Part shown: positions 7,705-17,031 of the stretch, in pieces
How positions within the stretch are numbered: position 1 is the stretch's first letter
Layout of the letters: every line of letters starts with the position of its first letter
Assembly (NCBI GenBank): GCA_913060515.1
Contig: CAJXRZ010000012.1
Span: forward strand, 1-64,000
DNA length: 64,000 nt
Reading direction: 5' to 3'
Source of the DNA: an uncultured Pseudomonadota bacterium
Lineage (GTDB): Bacteria; Myxococcota_A; UBA796; CAJQPC01
Notes under the pieces: model-generated
What the model was told of the DNA's origin: nothing
The model's database searches: none
What the model saw: the letters and a program-made list of their open reading frames with translations, nothing else
Position numbers and translations under genes: made by a program

Positions 7705-10639
7705 AGTACCTCCGCTTGAGCGCTTCATACTCTTCGGGCACCTCACCCTCCATGCCCTGCATGAGCTGCTCCCGGTAGCGGGCGATGTCCACATCCCGCT
7801 CGGGCTCTGGCAACTCCATCTCTGGGTTGTTTTCCTTGTTCCACTCCTCGCCGCCCTCGCCCTCTGCTTCCTCATCATTGTCTGGCTTGCCCGAGCCCAT
7901 CTCGTTCTGCATCTGACTCTGCATGGACGCAGCCTGCTCCAGGGCACGAAGCGCCAACTCGATGCGGTCGGCGGCGGCCTCCTCCGCTCCCTCCGCCGCA
8001 AAGGGACGTCCGCTGTCCAGCGCCCGCTCCGCTCTGGCCATCTCCCGCACTGCGGCGTCCAAGTTCTCTTCTAGACCCGGCGCGCCCATGGGCAGGTCTT
8101 TGGCGATCTTGGCGGCCCGGGGTTGCACCGCCTTGGTCTCAGTGCTCAGGGTCTCTTGCTTGGGCAGGAGCTTCTCAAGCTTGCCGGTGAGGACCGGGTC
8201 CCGCGTGACCGAGGCCAGGTCCATGGCGTCCAAGAGCCGGCGCACCTGGCGGGCCTCGTCGCCTGCTTGGTCGAGCTGGCTGACGTTTCCTGGATCGCCC
8301 TCGTAAAAGCGCATGCCAACGGCAGCATCCTGAATGGCACGGCTGCTGGCGTCGGCGGCCAATCGAGCGCCACGGAGATCTCGCGCAGCGACGGCGTCCA
8401 AGAGGCGCTCTGCAGAGTCTTGGCTGCCCTGGAGCACTCTGTCCTCGTAGTCGGAGCGGCGGGCGGGCTTGGAGACCACATTCCGGGTCCGCTCCAAGGA
8501 GCTCCTTGCCAAGCGCTCAACCTCCACCCAGGTCTTGCTCAGCTGAACGTCACTCGTCCCGTTGAGGTCGCGCACCGCCTGTGTCTGGGCCAGCAGCTCA
8601 CGCTCGGCGGTCTCCAGACGCTCCAGCTCCTCGATGAGCTTTCTGAGCTCGTCCCCTTCCCCTTCCGTCATGGCCTCGAGGCCGCCACGCCAGCTCGCGA
8701 GGTTGGACTGGAGGCGCTCCAGCTCATCGGCGCTCCAACCGAGCAGCTCGGCGGAACGCTCCAACTCCCCCTCTGCTCGGGCGCGCTCGGCCGCTGCGTA
8801 GAGCTGACGAAGGTCTCCAACACTCTGAGAGACCATGCCAGTGATGGCGCCACTGTCCAGGGTCTTGGCAAGCTCGTCGAGCGCTTCAATCCCGGCGTTG
8901 AGCTCTACGATCTGCTCCTTGAGCGGATCCGGCTCTTGGTAGGTGGCCATTCGCTGAGCGACCCGGGTCTGGTCGATCAGCCCGTTGAGTTCCTCGTCCA
9001 ACAGGCCCATTCCCTGCGCGCGCACGATGCGGTCCAGCATCAGCACGTAGGTCTCCAGGATGGCGATGAGGTTCTCATGCTGTTCATCCAGGGCGATCTG
9101 GTCTTGTGGATCCAGCTCCCCATCCTGAACGCTGAGCTCCATCGCAAAGCGCAGCATGGAGCTGGCCTCCCCCTGTACTTCCTCAATCACGCGGCCCTCA
9201 AGGGTTCGCAGGTCGTCCCCCTGCCAGTTGCTGTCCACAAGCAAGTTCAGAGGCTCAAAGCGCTCCGCAGCGGGGCGTGCCCATGCGCCGAGCGCATCAG
9301 GCGTATCCCCCAGGGGGTGCTCATCCAGGACAAAGGGAGCCAGGACCAAGACCAGCGCGTCACGCAGCTCCTTGCGGTAGCGAATCTCGCGCCGCTGCTC
9401 CTCTGCATCCCCGAGCACACGAACGCGCACAGGCCCAGAGAGCCCCGGCTTGGGGATGAGCACACCATCGTTGTCGATGGCTGAGATGCGCAGCACGTTG
9501 TCCGAGCCCGGCCGAAGCCCCAGCTCTGCCGCCGTGACCGTCAGCTCTCCACGCTCCTCCCTGGAGGCGAGGGTGGGCTCGGCCAAGGTCTTCAACGGTC
9601 TGCCGCCATTCATGAGTTGGACACGCGTCAGCCCAAAGTCATCCCTGGCCGCCCAGCTCAGGGTGAAGGGGGTGTCCATGTCCACGTCCAGCACGCGCGC
9701 CTCCGCGCTGAGCTCCGCGATGGGCGGGTCATCGGGCTCCAGAACAATTGGAAAGCTCCCGCTGCTCAGGGTTTCCGCTCCACGCTGAAAGAGTGCGCGC
9801 CAGGTGCCATCCTCCAAGATGACAAAGCTGCCCTGGAAGCTGCGTTGTTCACCCATCTCGGTGGGCTCAGGGGGCAGATCGTAGGACTGGATCAGGACCG
9901 AGTCGAAGCGGTCCTCCGTTCGACCGGAGACGAAGACCTGCGTGCCAGGCGGGCCGTGAACCTCTCCGTTGGAGTTGTCGACAGTGAGCGGAGGGAGGCC
10001 GGTATACGCCGGGTACTCATAGCGAAGGCTCACATCTCCGACCCGCACTGGGGGGAGCTGTGAATCCAGCGTGTCCAGCGAGGCCACCTGAGGAGGCGGA
10101 CTCCCTCCGGCCAGCCAGGCCAAGGTCTGCATGGCCCCCATGGGGGCTATGGCCGAGCCCACGCCGAAGAGAATCACCGCAACAAACAAGGAGCCAACGG
10201 CGCCCCAGAGCCTGTGGGGATGAACCAAGGCCACGTCCAGGCGCCGCAGCCCGTCCGTGACGTTGTCGACCAGCAGCTGATGGATGGAGGCGCTCTGCCC
10301 CTGCTCTGGGCCCAGTGGCTTTTCTGCCAAGACCTGAACCAATCCGCGAAGTGGAGGGGCCGCTTGCGCCACACGACGCGCTTGGTGCTCCAGATCTGCC
10401 GCAGCGCCCCAACCTGAGCGAAGCCACCAGGCCGCCCCGCCGAAGAGAAGGAAGAGCGCTGGGATGACCAGCATGCGGGCGCTGCTTCGATCGATCCCCG
10501 CGCCGGCGGCCCCCATTGCCCCCAGCCAGAGCAGGAGCAAGGTCGCCAACAACACGCCCAGCGCGCGCAGAAGCAACAAGCGTCGCTCACGGCGCTTGAG
10601 GGCGGAGAGCGCCTCCAGAATGCGTTGCAGATCGTTCAT
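7682..10639 (-). CDS. DUF4175-like coiled-coil membrane protein
   Basis: The 985-residue product has two hydrophobic helices near residues 20-50 and 58-75 and a third near 150-175. A beta-rich extracytoplasmic segment follows (about 190-400, including sugar/peptide-binding-like repeats). A very long helical region rich in Glu, Arg, Leu and Ala then runs almost to the end. This architecture matches the DUF4175 family. It ends with a TAG inside the start region of the peptidase gene and begins 13 bp after the upstream membrane protein. The context suggests a scaffold in the envelope for the MoxR/VWA system. The function is inferred only. Confidence 0.75.
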   Translation of the reverse strand: MNDLQRILEALSALKRRERRLLLLRALGVLLATLLLLWLGAMGAAGAGIDRSSARMLVIPALFLLFGGAAWWLRSGWGAAADLEHQARRVAQAAPPLRGLVQVLAEKPLGPEQGQSASIHQLLVDNVTDGLRRLDVALVHPHRLWGAVGSLFVAVILFGVGSAIAPMGAMQTLAWLAGGSPPPQVASLDTLDSQLPPVRVGDVSLRYEYPAYTGLPPLTVDNSNGEVHGPPGTQVFVSGRTEDRFDSVLIQSYDLPPEPTEMGEQRSFQGSFVILEDGTWRALFQRGAETLSSGSFPIVLEPDDPPIAELSAEARVLDVDMDTPFTLSWAARDDFGLTRVQLMNGGRPLKTLAEPTLASREERGELTVTAAELGLRPGSDNVLRISAIDNDGVLIPKPGLSGPVRVRVLGDAEEQRREIRYRKELRDALVLVLAPFVLDEHPLGDTPDALGAWARPAAERFEPLNLLVDSNWQGDDLRTLEGRVIEEVQGEASSMLRFAMELSVQDGELDPQDQIALDEQHENLIAILETYVLMLDRIVRAQGMGLLDEELNGLIDQTRVAQRMATYQEPDPLKEQIVELNAGIEALDELAKTLDSGAITGMVSQSVGDLRQLYAAAERARAEGELERSAELLGWSADELERLQSNLASWRGGLEAMTEGEGDELRKLIEELERLETAERELLAQTQAVRDLNGTSDVQLSKTWVEVERLARSSLERTRNVVSKPARRSDYEDRVLQGSQDSAERLLDAVAARDLRGARLAADASSRAIQDAAVGMRFYEGDPGNVSQLDQAGDEARQVRRLLDAMDLASVTRDPVLTGKLEKLLPKQETLSTETKAVQPRAAKIAKDLPMGAPGLEENLDAAVREMARAERALDSGRPFAAEGAEEAAADRIELALRALEQAASMQSQMQNEMGSGKPDNDEEAEGEGGEEWNKENNPEMELPEPERDVDIARYREQLMQGMEGEVPEEYEALKRRYYEELVRQ

Positions 10640-10652
10640 GAAGCCAGGGTGG

Positions 10653-12104
10653 TCATGGAAGTGTGCGCACGAGAGTCGCCGAGGGCCAGCGTCGCGCCCG
10701 CCCTACCCGCAAGACGAGAGCAACGTAGCCGTCTTCTGAGTTGCTCACCACGGCCAAAGGCTCCAGGTCATACAGGCGCTCCACCCGCATCGCGCGGTCT
10801 CGGACAGCGAGGGACGACCAACGGTAGTCCTGAACTCCCATGAGCCAGAGAACGCAGCCGTGTTGCGCCTGCAGCCCGGCAAATTCTTCGGGGTCCCAGA
10901 GATTGAAGTGCGAGAGCTGCTCCCCCTCCGCCGCGACCCGCTCGTCCTCGGTGATGAGCGCACAGTCCCCAAGGTCTTGGAGGCTCCACTGGGGCAAGTC
11001 TGACTGTACGCTCTCAGCAAAGTGCTCCTCGGAGGCATAAAAACGCTGCCTTGTGTCCACCAGCGAGGCCACCAACCCCAGGCCGGCGACCCCCAAGGGC
11101 AACCAAGCCCATCGCTGGGTGGAACAGAGTCCCAAACAAGCGCTCAAAGCCAATCCAGCAGCCAGCAAGTGCCGGGAGCCGTAGTCATTGAACCCAGCCA
11201 TGGCCAAGTGCACGCTCACCACGAGCGCACAGAGCGGAATCCAAGTCCGCCACTTGGCGCGTAGTCCCAAGCCAGCCCCGATCAGCACAGCAGGCAGCAC
11301 CCAGAGACGTTGAAAGGGCTCAAAGTAGACGAGGAGCGCGCTGTTCATGCGGAAGCTCCCGAGCCACTCCCCGCTCCCAGGAAGCTCCCCCGTGCCGCGC
11401 ACAGCGAGGAGTGAGCCGAGCGCAATGAGCGCCCCAACGAGCAGCCCTGGCCCCCACCGGGCCGCAGCCTTGGGCCTGTTGAGCACCACCAACAGCAAGC
11501 CAGCAGGCGCCGCCCAAAGGGTGTCCAGTCGCAGCGCGACGGCCAGTCCGGCGGCCGCTCCCGCGAGCAGCCCGGCGCCCAGAGGGTCCTCCCCATCCAT
11601 GAGCAGACTCAGCGCCCAAAAGGCCACACAGACGAAGAAGAAGGGAAGCACCACGTTGTAGATAGAACTCGACCACGCCGCGAGGTTCCCCCAGAGCGCC
11701 AAACTTAGGCCCGCGACGAGGCCGACCCAGCGCCCATGCATGCGCCCGAGGGCTGCAGCCCAAGCCACACAAGCCAGGGCACCCGAGAGCAGGCTCACCG
11801 CCAGCGCGGCCCTCTGGCCCAAGCCAAGGCCTTCCATGCACCAGAGCAGCCACTGCATCGCAGGCATACGGGCTGCGTTCCCGGCATCCAGTCCACGGGT
11901 GCCAAGCAGAATCTCCAGGTACTCCGCCTCATGCCCCAGTGTCTCGACGCGCGCGAGGGGCATCAGCACCGCAGAGACGGTCAACGCCACAGCCAGCACC
12001 AGAGCGTGCATCCAGTCTGGACGAAGGGCTCGGAGCCGAAACGCCGCGCCCCCGGCCATGAGCAAGCCCAGTCCCCAGGGAAGCGCCCCCGCGAGCCACT
12101 CCAT
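10653..12104 (-). CDS. Multi-pass membrane protein, GT-C glycosyltransferase-like
   Basis: The ATG at 12104 shares TGATG with the upstream histidine kinase stop, so I prefer it to the TTG at 12122. The 483-residue protein has roughly ten hydrophobic helices. An early acidic loop (VETLGHEAEYLE) follows the first helices, as in membrane glycosyltransferases of the GT39/GT83 kind, and a soluble C-terminal part is present. No catalytic signature is decisive, so the enzyme class is tentative. It is co-transcribed with the kinase upstream and the DUF4175 gene downstream. Confidence 0.6.
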   Translation of the reverse strand: MEWLAGALPWGLGLLMAGGAAFRLRALRPDWMHALVLAVALTVSAVLMPLARVETLGHEAEYLEILLGTRGLDAGNAARMPAMQWLLWCMEGLGLGQRAALAVSLLSGALACVAWAAALGRMHGRWVGLVAGLSLALWGNLAAWSSSIYNVVLPFFFVCVAFWALSLLMDGEDPLGAGLLAGAAAGLAVALRLDTLWAAPAGLLLVVLNRPKAAARWGPGLLVGALIALGSLLAVRGTGELPGSGEWLGSFRMNSALLVYFEPFQRLWVLPAVLIGAGLGLRAKWRTWIPLCALVVSVHLAMAGFNDYGSRHLLAAGLALSACLGLCSTQRWAWLPLGVAGLGLVASLVDTRQRFYASEEHFAESVQSDLPQWSLQDLGDCALITEDERVAAEGEQLSHFNLWDPEEFAGLQAQHGCVLWLMGVQDYRWSSLAVRDRAMRVERLYDLEPLAVVSNSEDGYVALVLRVGRARRWPSATLVRTLP

Positions 12105-13582
12105 CAATCGGCCGCTGGCCAAGTAAAGCGCAGCTCGGCGCCACCCTCGGGCCGGTTCAGCGCCTGGATCTGCCCACCCCCCAACTCGACGATTCGCTGG
12201 CAGGTCGCCAAACCCAGGCCGGTTCCCTTTCCAGCAGCCTTGGTGCTCACGAAAGGCTCAAAGACTTGGTCTAAGACCTGCTCAGAGAAACCTGGTCCAG
12301 TGTCCATGCAGGAGAAGCGCAGCAATCCGTCTTCTTGCAGCACGGCTTGGAGGCGAACCTCGCCTGGACCGTCCAGAGCGTCCCGGGCATTGAGGAGCAA
12401 GTTCAACAGCACCTGATGAAGCCGCCCTTCTTCTTCAACCACCAGCGGCAGCTCGGGTGAGGCCTCTGCACTCAGCTCGATCTCTCGAAAGCCTGGCAGC
12501 GGCAACACCGTGTCCAAGGCGTCCTGAAGGACTTCTTGGGGCGAGCGCTCCACCCTGCGGCCTGGTTTTGGACGGGCGTAATCCAGAAGCTCTCGAATGA
12601 TGCCGTGAATGCGGCCCACCTCCTTTTGGGTGCGCGCCAGCAAGTCCTTCTCCAGACCCTCGTCCCCCACCCCATCGGCCAAGAGTTCGACGTACCCGAC
12701 GACCGCAGCCAAGGGGTTGCCCACCTCGTGGGCGATGCCAGCGGCAAGGGCGCCAACGCTCGCCAAACGGGCCGCGCGGATCAACTCCTCTTGAGCAGCC
12801 CGGAGTTCCTGGTTCGCTTGCTCCAGATCTGAGACCTGTGCCCGGGTCCGTGCCCGATACCCAGCCAAAGAGACGCTGAGCACGTTCAGCGCGCCAGCCA
12901 AGTCGCCGAGCTCACGAGCCGCCTTGAGCTCCGAGGTGTGTCCAAAGGCCCCCCCAGCGATGCGCTCCGTGGTCGCAGTGATCTCTTGAATTGGCAGGAT
13001 CAACCTACGGCGAACCAACACAAAGCCACCGAGCGCCAAGACCATCCCGGAGCCCAAGCTGAAGCTCAACACCAAGCCCAAGCCCGGACTGACCATGCCA
13101 TGTCCATCCAGCCCGACCTGCATGCGAAGCGCGCCCCCCCCACTGACCGGGACCGTCACCTGCACATGCTGACGTCGCTGAACCTCGACGTGTTCGCGCT
13201 CCATGTTCAGCGCCGCCTTGAGCCCCGCATCCGGCGTCTCCGGCCATGCCCCAACTTCAACCACCACGTCCCCGTTCCCACTCTGCAGCCAGAGCTGCTC
13301 TAAGTTGAGGCCAGGAGCGGAGTACGCCCCCAAGATCTCCTTTTGCTGCTGCGCGTTCTGGGCCATGCCCATCTGAGCCGCCAAGCCCGAAGCCGAGGCC
13401 AGGGTGAGCTCTTGGCGGCGCTCCAGCTCAAGCTGGGTGCCCAAGAGCCAGAAGAGCGCAGCATTGAGCAGGACCATGCCCACTGCCCCAGCTGCCATGG
13501 TCACCGCGGTCTCAGCCCAAAGGCCCCTGCGCAAGCCTGGCCTGGCGCCGAGATCCAGATCAGAGATGTCCGAGGGCTCCAT
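12104..13582 (-). CDS. Membrane sensor histidine kinase
   Basis: This 492-residue kinase has a transmembrane helix at about 25-50, a periplasmic sensor of about 120 residues and a second helix at about 170-195. A HAMP-like segment and coiled coil follow. The HisKA box is IAHEVGNPLAAVVGYVELL, with His as phospho-acceptor. The ATPase domain shows an N box (LLNLLLNARDALDG), a G1 box (DTGPGFS) and a G2 box (GKGTGLGLATC). No response regulator gene lies next to it, so it is an orphan kinase in this window. It sits 39 bp downstream of lexA on the same strand. Confidence 0.95.
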   Translation of the reverse strand: MEPSDISDLDLGARPGLRRGLWAETAVTMAAGAVGMVLLNAALFWLLGTQLELERRQELTLASASGLAAQMGMAQNAQQQKEILGAYSAPGLNLEQLWLQSGNGDVVVEVGAWPETPDAGLKAALNMEREHVEVQRRQHVQVTVPVSGGGALRMQVGLDGHGMVSPGLGLVLSFSLGSGMVLALGGFVLVRRRLILPIQEITATTERIAGGAFGHTSELKAARELGDLAGALNVLSVSLAGYRARTRAQVSDLEQANQELRAAQEELIRAARLASVGALAAGIAHEVGNPLAAVVGYVELLADGVGDEGLEKDLLARTQKEVGRIHGIIRELLDYARPKPGRRVERSPQEVLQDALDTVLPLPGFREIELSAEASPELPLVVEEEGRLHQVLLNLLLNARDALDGPGEVRLQAVLQEDGLLRFSCMDTGPGFSEQVLDQVFEPFVSTKAAGKGTGLGLATCQRIVELGGGQIQALNRPEGGAELRFTWPAAD

Positions 13583-13621
13583 GAAGCGAGACTACCTCTT
13601 TGGCCCCTCCCCCGTTCTCTC

Positions 13622-14257
13622 TCAGTGGATGTGAGGCCGAATCAAGGCGATGACCTTGCCCAGAATCTGCACGTTGTGCGTGCTGTCCACGATGATGTCC
13701 TCCATCGAGGAATTGGCAGGCTGCAAGCGGATGCGGCCCTGCTCATGGAAGAAGCGCTTGACCGTCGCCTCCTCGTCCACCAACACAACAGCGGTCTCGC
13801 CGTTCCGCACCGTCTTTTGGTCCTTGATGATGACGATGTCCCCATCCAGGATGCCGTCTTCGATCATGGACTCACCATGTACCCGCAGGCCGAAGCAGGT
13901 CACACCTGCTGGAACGAGGCTGCGGTCCACGCGCACCATCTCATCGGCGTTCTCAATCGCCAAAGTCGGAGAGCCTGCAGCGACTCGCCCCAGGACGGCG
14001 ATGCCAACGGTGCTCTCATCGTGAAAGGCGCCCTTGGCTCGCTGCGTGAGCCGAAGGCTACGAGCCCGGCCCGCTCCACCAACCCGCTCCACGTATCCCT
14101 TGCGGGTCAGAGCCTTGATGTGGTCTGCGACCCCATTGGTGGACTTGATGCCCAGGGCGTCCCCAATCTCCCGGTAAGACGGCGCGATGCCTCTCTGGTC
14201 CACGCTCGTCGCGATGAACTCGAGGATTTCTTGCTGGCGTGGCGACAGATCTTCCAT
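13622..14257 (-). CDS. lexA: LexA SOS-response repressor
   Basis: The protein has the LexA winged-helix N-terminus (MEDLSPRQQEILEFI, STNGVADHIKALTRKGYVER). The Ala-Gly self-cleavage site is VAAGSP, the catalytic serine lies in HGESMIEDG, and the lysine is in EATVKRFF. I chose the ATG at 14257 because it has a GGGAACG ribosome-binding site and aligns with the usual LexA start. The upstream ATG at 14269 has none and adds only four residues. An inverted repeat just upstream probably allows autorepression. The gene is followed by the histidine kinase in the same direction. Confidence 0.97.
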   Translation of the reverse strand: MEDLSPRQQEILEFIATSVDQRGIAPSYREIGDALGIKSTNGVADHIKALTRKGYVERVGGAGRARSLRLTQRAKGAFHDESTVGIAVLGRVAAGSPTLAIENADEMVRVDRSLVPAGVTCFGLRVHGESMIEDGILDGDIVIIKDQKTVRNGETAVVLVDEEATVKRFFHEQGRIRLQPANSSMEDIIVDSTHNVQILGKVIALIRPHIH

Positions 14258-14272
14258 GTGCGTTCCCATACT

Positions 14273-14287
14273 GTAGACAAGATCTAC
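14273..14287. promoter_or_regulatory. Candidate LexA operator (GTAGA-N5-TCTAC)
   Basis: A perfect GTAGA-N5-TCTAC inverted repeat lies 15 bp upstream of the preferred lexA start. LexA genes are usually autoregulated and operators differ between phyla, so this is a good candidate for the local SOS box. The assignment rests only on symmetry and position. Confidence 0.5.
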
Positions 14288-14332
14288 TGCATAGGTGTTC
14301 AGCTGTCAATCTGTTCACTGAGAAAGCGCTTG

Positions 14333-14596
14333 CTATGCCCCAATGGCCTCGAGCGCGGAGACGATGCGCTTGAGAATTCCGGAGATCTGAGGGTGCTTTG
14401 CGTCGAAGACCAGCACGCGCTCTTCAACCTGCTCCATCAGCTCCTCAATGGGCCCTTCTTCCTCCCCCTCCGTCAGTCGGTCGATCTGACCGGAGATGCC
14501 TTGGAGCTGCTCGCGCAGCTCATCATCCATGTCGTTCATACCCTCCAGCTCTTGCTGGAGTTCTTCGAGGTCTTTCTTGAGTTGCTCGCGGGGCAT
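14333..14596 (-). CDS. DUF4404-like small coiled-coil protein
   Basis: The ATG at 14596 has a strong GGAGGTGGCC ribosome-binding site; the longer frame to 14683 runs into the neighbouring VWA gene. The 87-residue product begins MPREQLKKDLEELQQELEG and is almost entirely charged helix. It ends with a segment (HPQISGILKRIVSALEAIG) typical of the DUF4404 family of about 85-90 residues. The function is unknown. It lies 55 bp downstream of the YfbK-like lipoprotein gene. Confidence 0.8.
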   Translation of the reverse strand: MPREQLKKDLEELQQELEGMNDMDDELREQLQGISGQIDRLTEGEEEGPIEELMEQVEERVLVFDAKHPQISGILKRIVSALEAIGA

Positions 14597-14651
14597 GGCC
14601 ACCTCCTGGATGCACAACGCTAGCACATCCAGGAGTCCGCCACGCAGGGAT

Positions 14652-16559
14652 TCAACGAGAGACCAAGCCGCCTGGTGCATCACCGGAGAGGCGCGCGGCA
14701 GTCTCGATCATCGTGAGCAGCTCGGCGTGCTCCGGCTCCCCGCGCAGAGTGGCTCCCTTGGCCAGCTTCAAGACCTCGGCGTAGCGAATCTCGGCGGCGT
14801 AGGGGCTTCCGCGAAGGAGCTCAGCGAAAGAGGCCACAGCGACCGCCAAACGGAGGCTGGAGCTGGCGCTGGCCAGCTCGGAGTGCATGTGCTCAGGCGA
14901 GAAGGTGGTGGCCCATTCCTTGGCTGCGCTGTCAGGACCGGGCTTCTTGGCGCGCAGGCGAACCGTCGCCAACTCCATGTCCTCAGCGCCATCCCGGAGG
15001 ACCACGTCGTAGAGCGCCGTGACAGCGTGACCGGAGCCAATCTCACCTGCGTCGACGCGGTCGTTGCGGAAGTCCTTGTCCGCCACGTCCCGGTTCTCGT
15101 AGCCCACCAAACGGTAGCCAATGACGGCGTCGGGGTTGAACTCCACCTGGATCTTCACGTCCTTGGCGATGGTCACCAGGGTGCCGGCCAGGTCCTCACC
15201 AAAGACCTTGTGGGCCTCTTTGGCGGTGTCCACGTAGAAGTAGTTTCCGTCTCCCTTGTTGGCCAGCTGCTCCATCATGGCGTCTTGGTAGTTTCCCATG
15301 CCAAAGCCGACGGTGGTCAGGGTGATGCCCTCCTCGGCGTGGTGCTGAACGGTGCGCAGGATCTCCTCGTGGCTGGTACGGCCGATGTTCGCGTCCCCGT
15401 CCGAGAGCACGATGACCCGGTTCTCATGACCGTGAACGTAGCTCTCGCTGGCCATCTGGTAAGCCATCTCCATGCCGTTGGACATTGCCGTACCGCCGCC
15501 GGAGCGCAGGCGACCGATGGCTTCGTTGATGGTGCTGCCCTGGGATGCCGGAGTGGGTCCGAGAATCATCTGGGTGCTGCCGGCGTAGGTGCCCAGCGCG
15601 ACCGTGTCCTGTGGCCCCAGGCCCTCCACCAGCTCCATCAAGGCCTCTTGGGCAAGGGGGAGCTTGTCTGCCTGGCTCATCGATCCAGAGGTGTCGACCA
15701 GGAAGGTGAGGTGCACCGGAGGACGCTCGGTGAGCTCCATTCCCTGGACCCCGACCCGCATCACATGGTGGCTGGGCTCCCAAGGTGAGGGCGCGGCCTC
15801 CATAAAGACCGAGAAGGGCGCGTCACCGCCTTGGGCGGGCGCCTTGTAGCCGTACTCCATGGCGTTCACGAACTCTTCGACGCGCACCGAGGCGTGGTCG
15901 GGCAGCAGGCCTTCGTTGAGCTTCCTGCGTGCCATCGCGTAGGAGGCTGTGTCCACGTCTACGGCGAAGGTGCTGAAGCGGTCGCCCTCGACCAGGGTCA
16001 TGTCGTTGGTGCCGTAGTTGACGTAGCCCTCTGTGTTGGCGGCGTTCGGCTCCCGAGCGCGGTCAGGGGCCTGCACCTCGCCTACGACCCCTCCGGCCAC
16101 CGAGTAGCCGCTCTTGACGGAGACGCTGGGGCCGGAGCCCATTCCGTAGGCTTGCCCCCCGCCGCGACCCTTTGTTCCAAGTCCGCTGAGTCCCTCTGCC
16201 ATTCCACCGCCGCCGGCGCCGGTCCCTCTGGACCCCAGCCCGCCGCTTCCAATGCCTCGAGATCCAAGGAGCAGCCCATCGATGGCCACCGCCTCCTCGG
16301 ACTTGAGTCCAGCAGAGTCCTTCTTGTCAGCGACCTCCAAGGCGGTGGTGACCTCCGGCTCGGCGTCCGCCCCAGTGGCCGTCTGCCGCTTCGACTCGCC
16401 AGCTTCTGCGAGCTGGGTCGCTGCCTCGGCTGGGGGTGCTTCAGCCTGGTCTGTGGGCTCTGGTGTCTCCAGCTCCGACATCACGCCGGTGGGCTCCTCG
16501 TTGCAAGCCGCCAGGCTGAGGAGGAGAAGAGGAGCAAGCAGCGAGAGAGAGCGGGGCAT
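14652..16559 (-). CDS. YfbK-like VWA-domain lipoprotein
   Basis: The 635-residue protein starts with a lipoprotein signal (lipobox LAAC near residue 18). A disordered acidic stretch and a glycine-rich segment follow (about residues 95-140). Next comes the YfbK-type segment around FSTFAVDVDTASYAMARRKL, and a VWA domain with the metal-site motif FLVDTSGSMSQADK and a conserved LSDGDANIG. The C-terminal part corresponds to the DUF3520-type region of this family. It should be anchored in the periplasmic membrane face. Its specific ligand is unknown. Confidence 0.9.
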   Translation of the reverse strand: MPRSLSLLAPLLLLSLAACNEEPTGVMSELETPEPTDQAEAPPAEAATQLAEAGESKRQTATGADAEPEVTTALEVADKKDSAGLKSEEAVAIDGLLLGSRGIGSGGLGSRGTGAGGGGMAEGLSGLGTKGRGGGQAYGMGSGPSVSVKSGYSVAGGVVGEVQAPDRAREPNAANTEGYVNYGTNDMTLVEGDRFSTFAVDVDTASYAMARRKLNEGLLPDHASVRVEEFVNAMEYGYKAPAQGGDAPFSVFMEAAPSPWEPSHHVMRVGVQGMELTERPPVHLTFLVDTSGSMSQADKLPLAQEALMELVEGLGPQDTVALGTYAGSTQMILGPTPASQGSTINEAIGRLRSGGGTAMSNGMEMAYQMASESYVHGHENRVIVLSDGDANIGRTSHEEILRTVQHHAEEGITLTTVGFGMGNYQDAMMEQLANKGDGNYFYVDTAKEAHKVFGEDLAGTLVTIAKDVKIQVEFNPDAVIGYRLVGYENRDVADKDFRNDRVDAGEIGSGHAVTALYDVVLRDGAEDMELATVRLRAKKPGPDSAAKEWATTFSPEHMHSELASASSSLRLAVAVASFAELLRGSPYAAEIRYAEVLKLAKGATLRGEPEHAELLTMIETAARLSGDAPGGLVSR

Positions 16560-16671
16560 GGGAAACCTTCCTTGGGTGTTCCCGTACCGACCTCAAAAAA
16601 GGTCTGCGGTTTGCAAAGTCATCTTGGCAAAAAGATGTGTAAGGCAGGCTCAGCTCGGCGCGTTGCCCGGC

Positions 16672-16983
16672 CTACTCTGACTCGAAGCGGTAGATGGTCG
16701 ACCCCGGAGGGGCCATCAAGAGCTCTTCTGCCGCGAGGCGACGTACCCCAGCGGGGTGCTTCTCCAGGATGTCGATCTGCCGCTGGAACTCCACGTTCTC
16801 TGCGCGAAGCTCGTCCACACGGGCATCTACGGCGCGCATCTCTTGGCGCAGCTCATGCCGCCGGACCAAGCCATGGTCGCCAAAAATGGTCATCAGCACC
16901 ACGGCACCCATGACGGTAAATGGCACCGCGCCCAGGAGCAGGCGGCGCAGCATGGTCGTGGTCACTGAAGAGGGCCGATTCAC
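16672..16983 (-). CDS. FtsB/DivIC-like septum formation initiator protein
   Basis: The product of 103 residues (GTG start at 16983; an ATG at 16953 is possible) has one transmembrane helix near residues 13-35. A coiled coil follows (HELRQEMRAVDARVDELRAE), then the conserved-looking ARxxL region typical of FtsB/DivIC (RRLAAEELLMAPPGSTIYRF). FtsB bridges FtsL and FtsQ in the divisome. Division neighbours are absent here, so the specific ortholog is inferred from architecture only. Confidence 0.8.
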   Translation of the reverse strand: MNRPSSVTTTMLRRLLLGAVPFTVMGAVVLMTIFGDHGLVRRHELRQEMRAVDARVDELRAENVEFQRQIDILEKHPAGVRRLAAEELLMAPPGSTIYRFESE

Positions 16984-17031
16984 ACCCCTACCGTAGCAAG
17001 TGATCTTGCCACGTCAAGGCCGGGATCCTTG

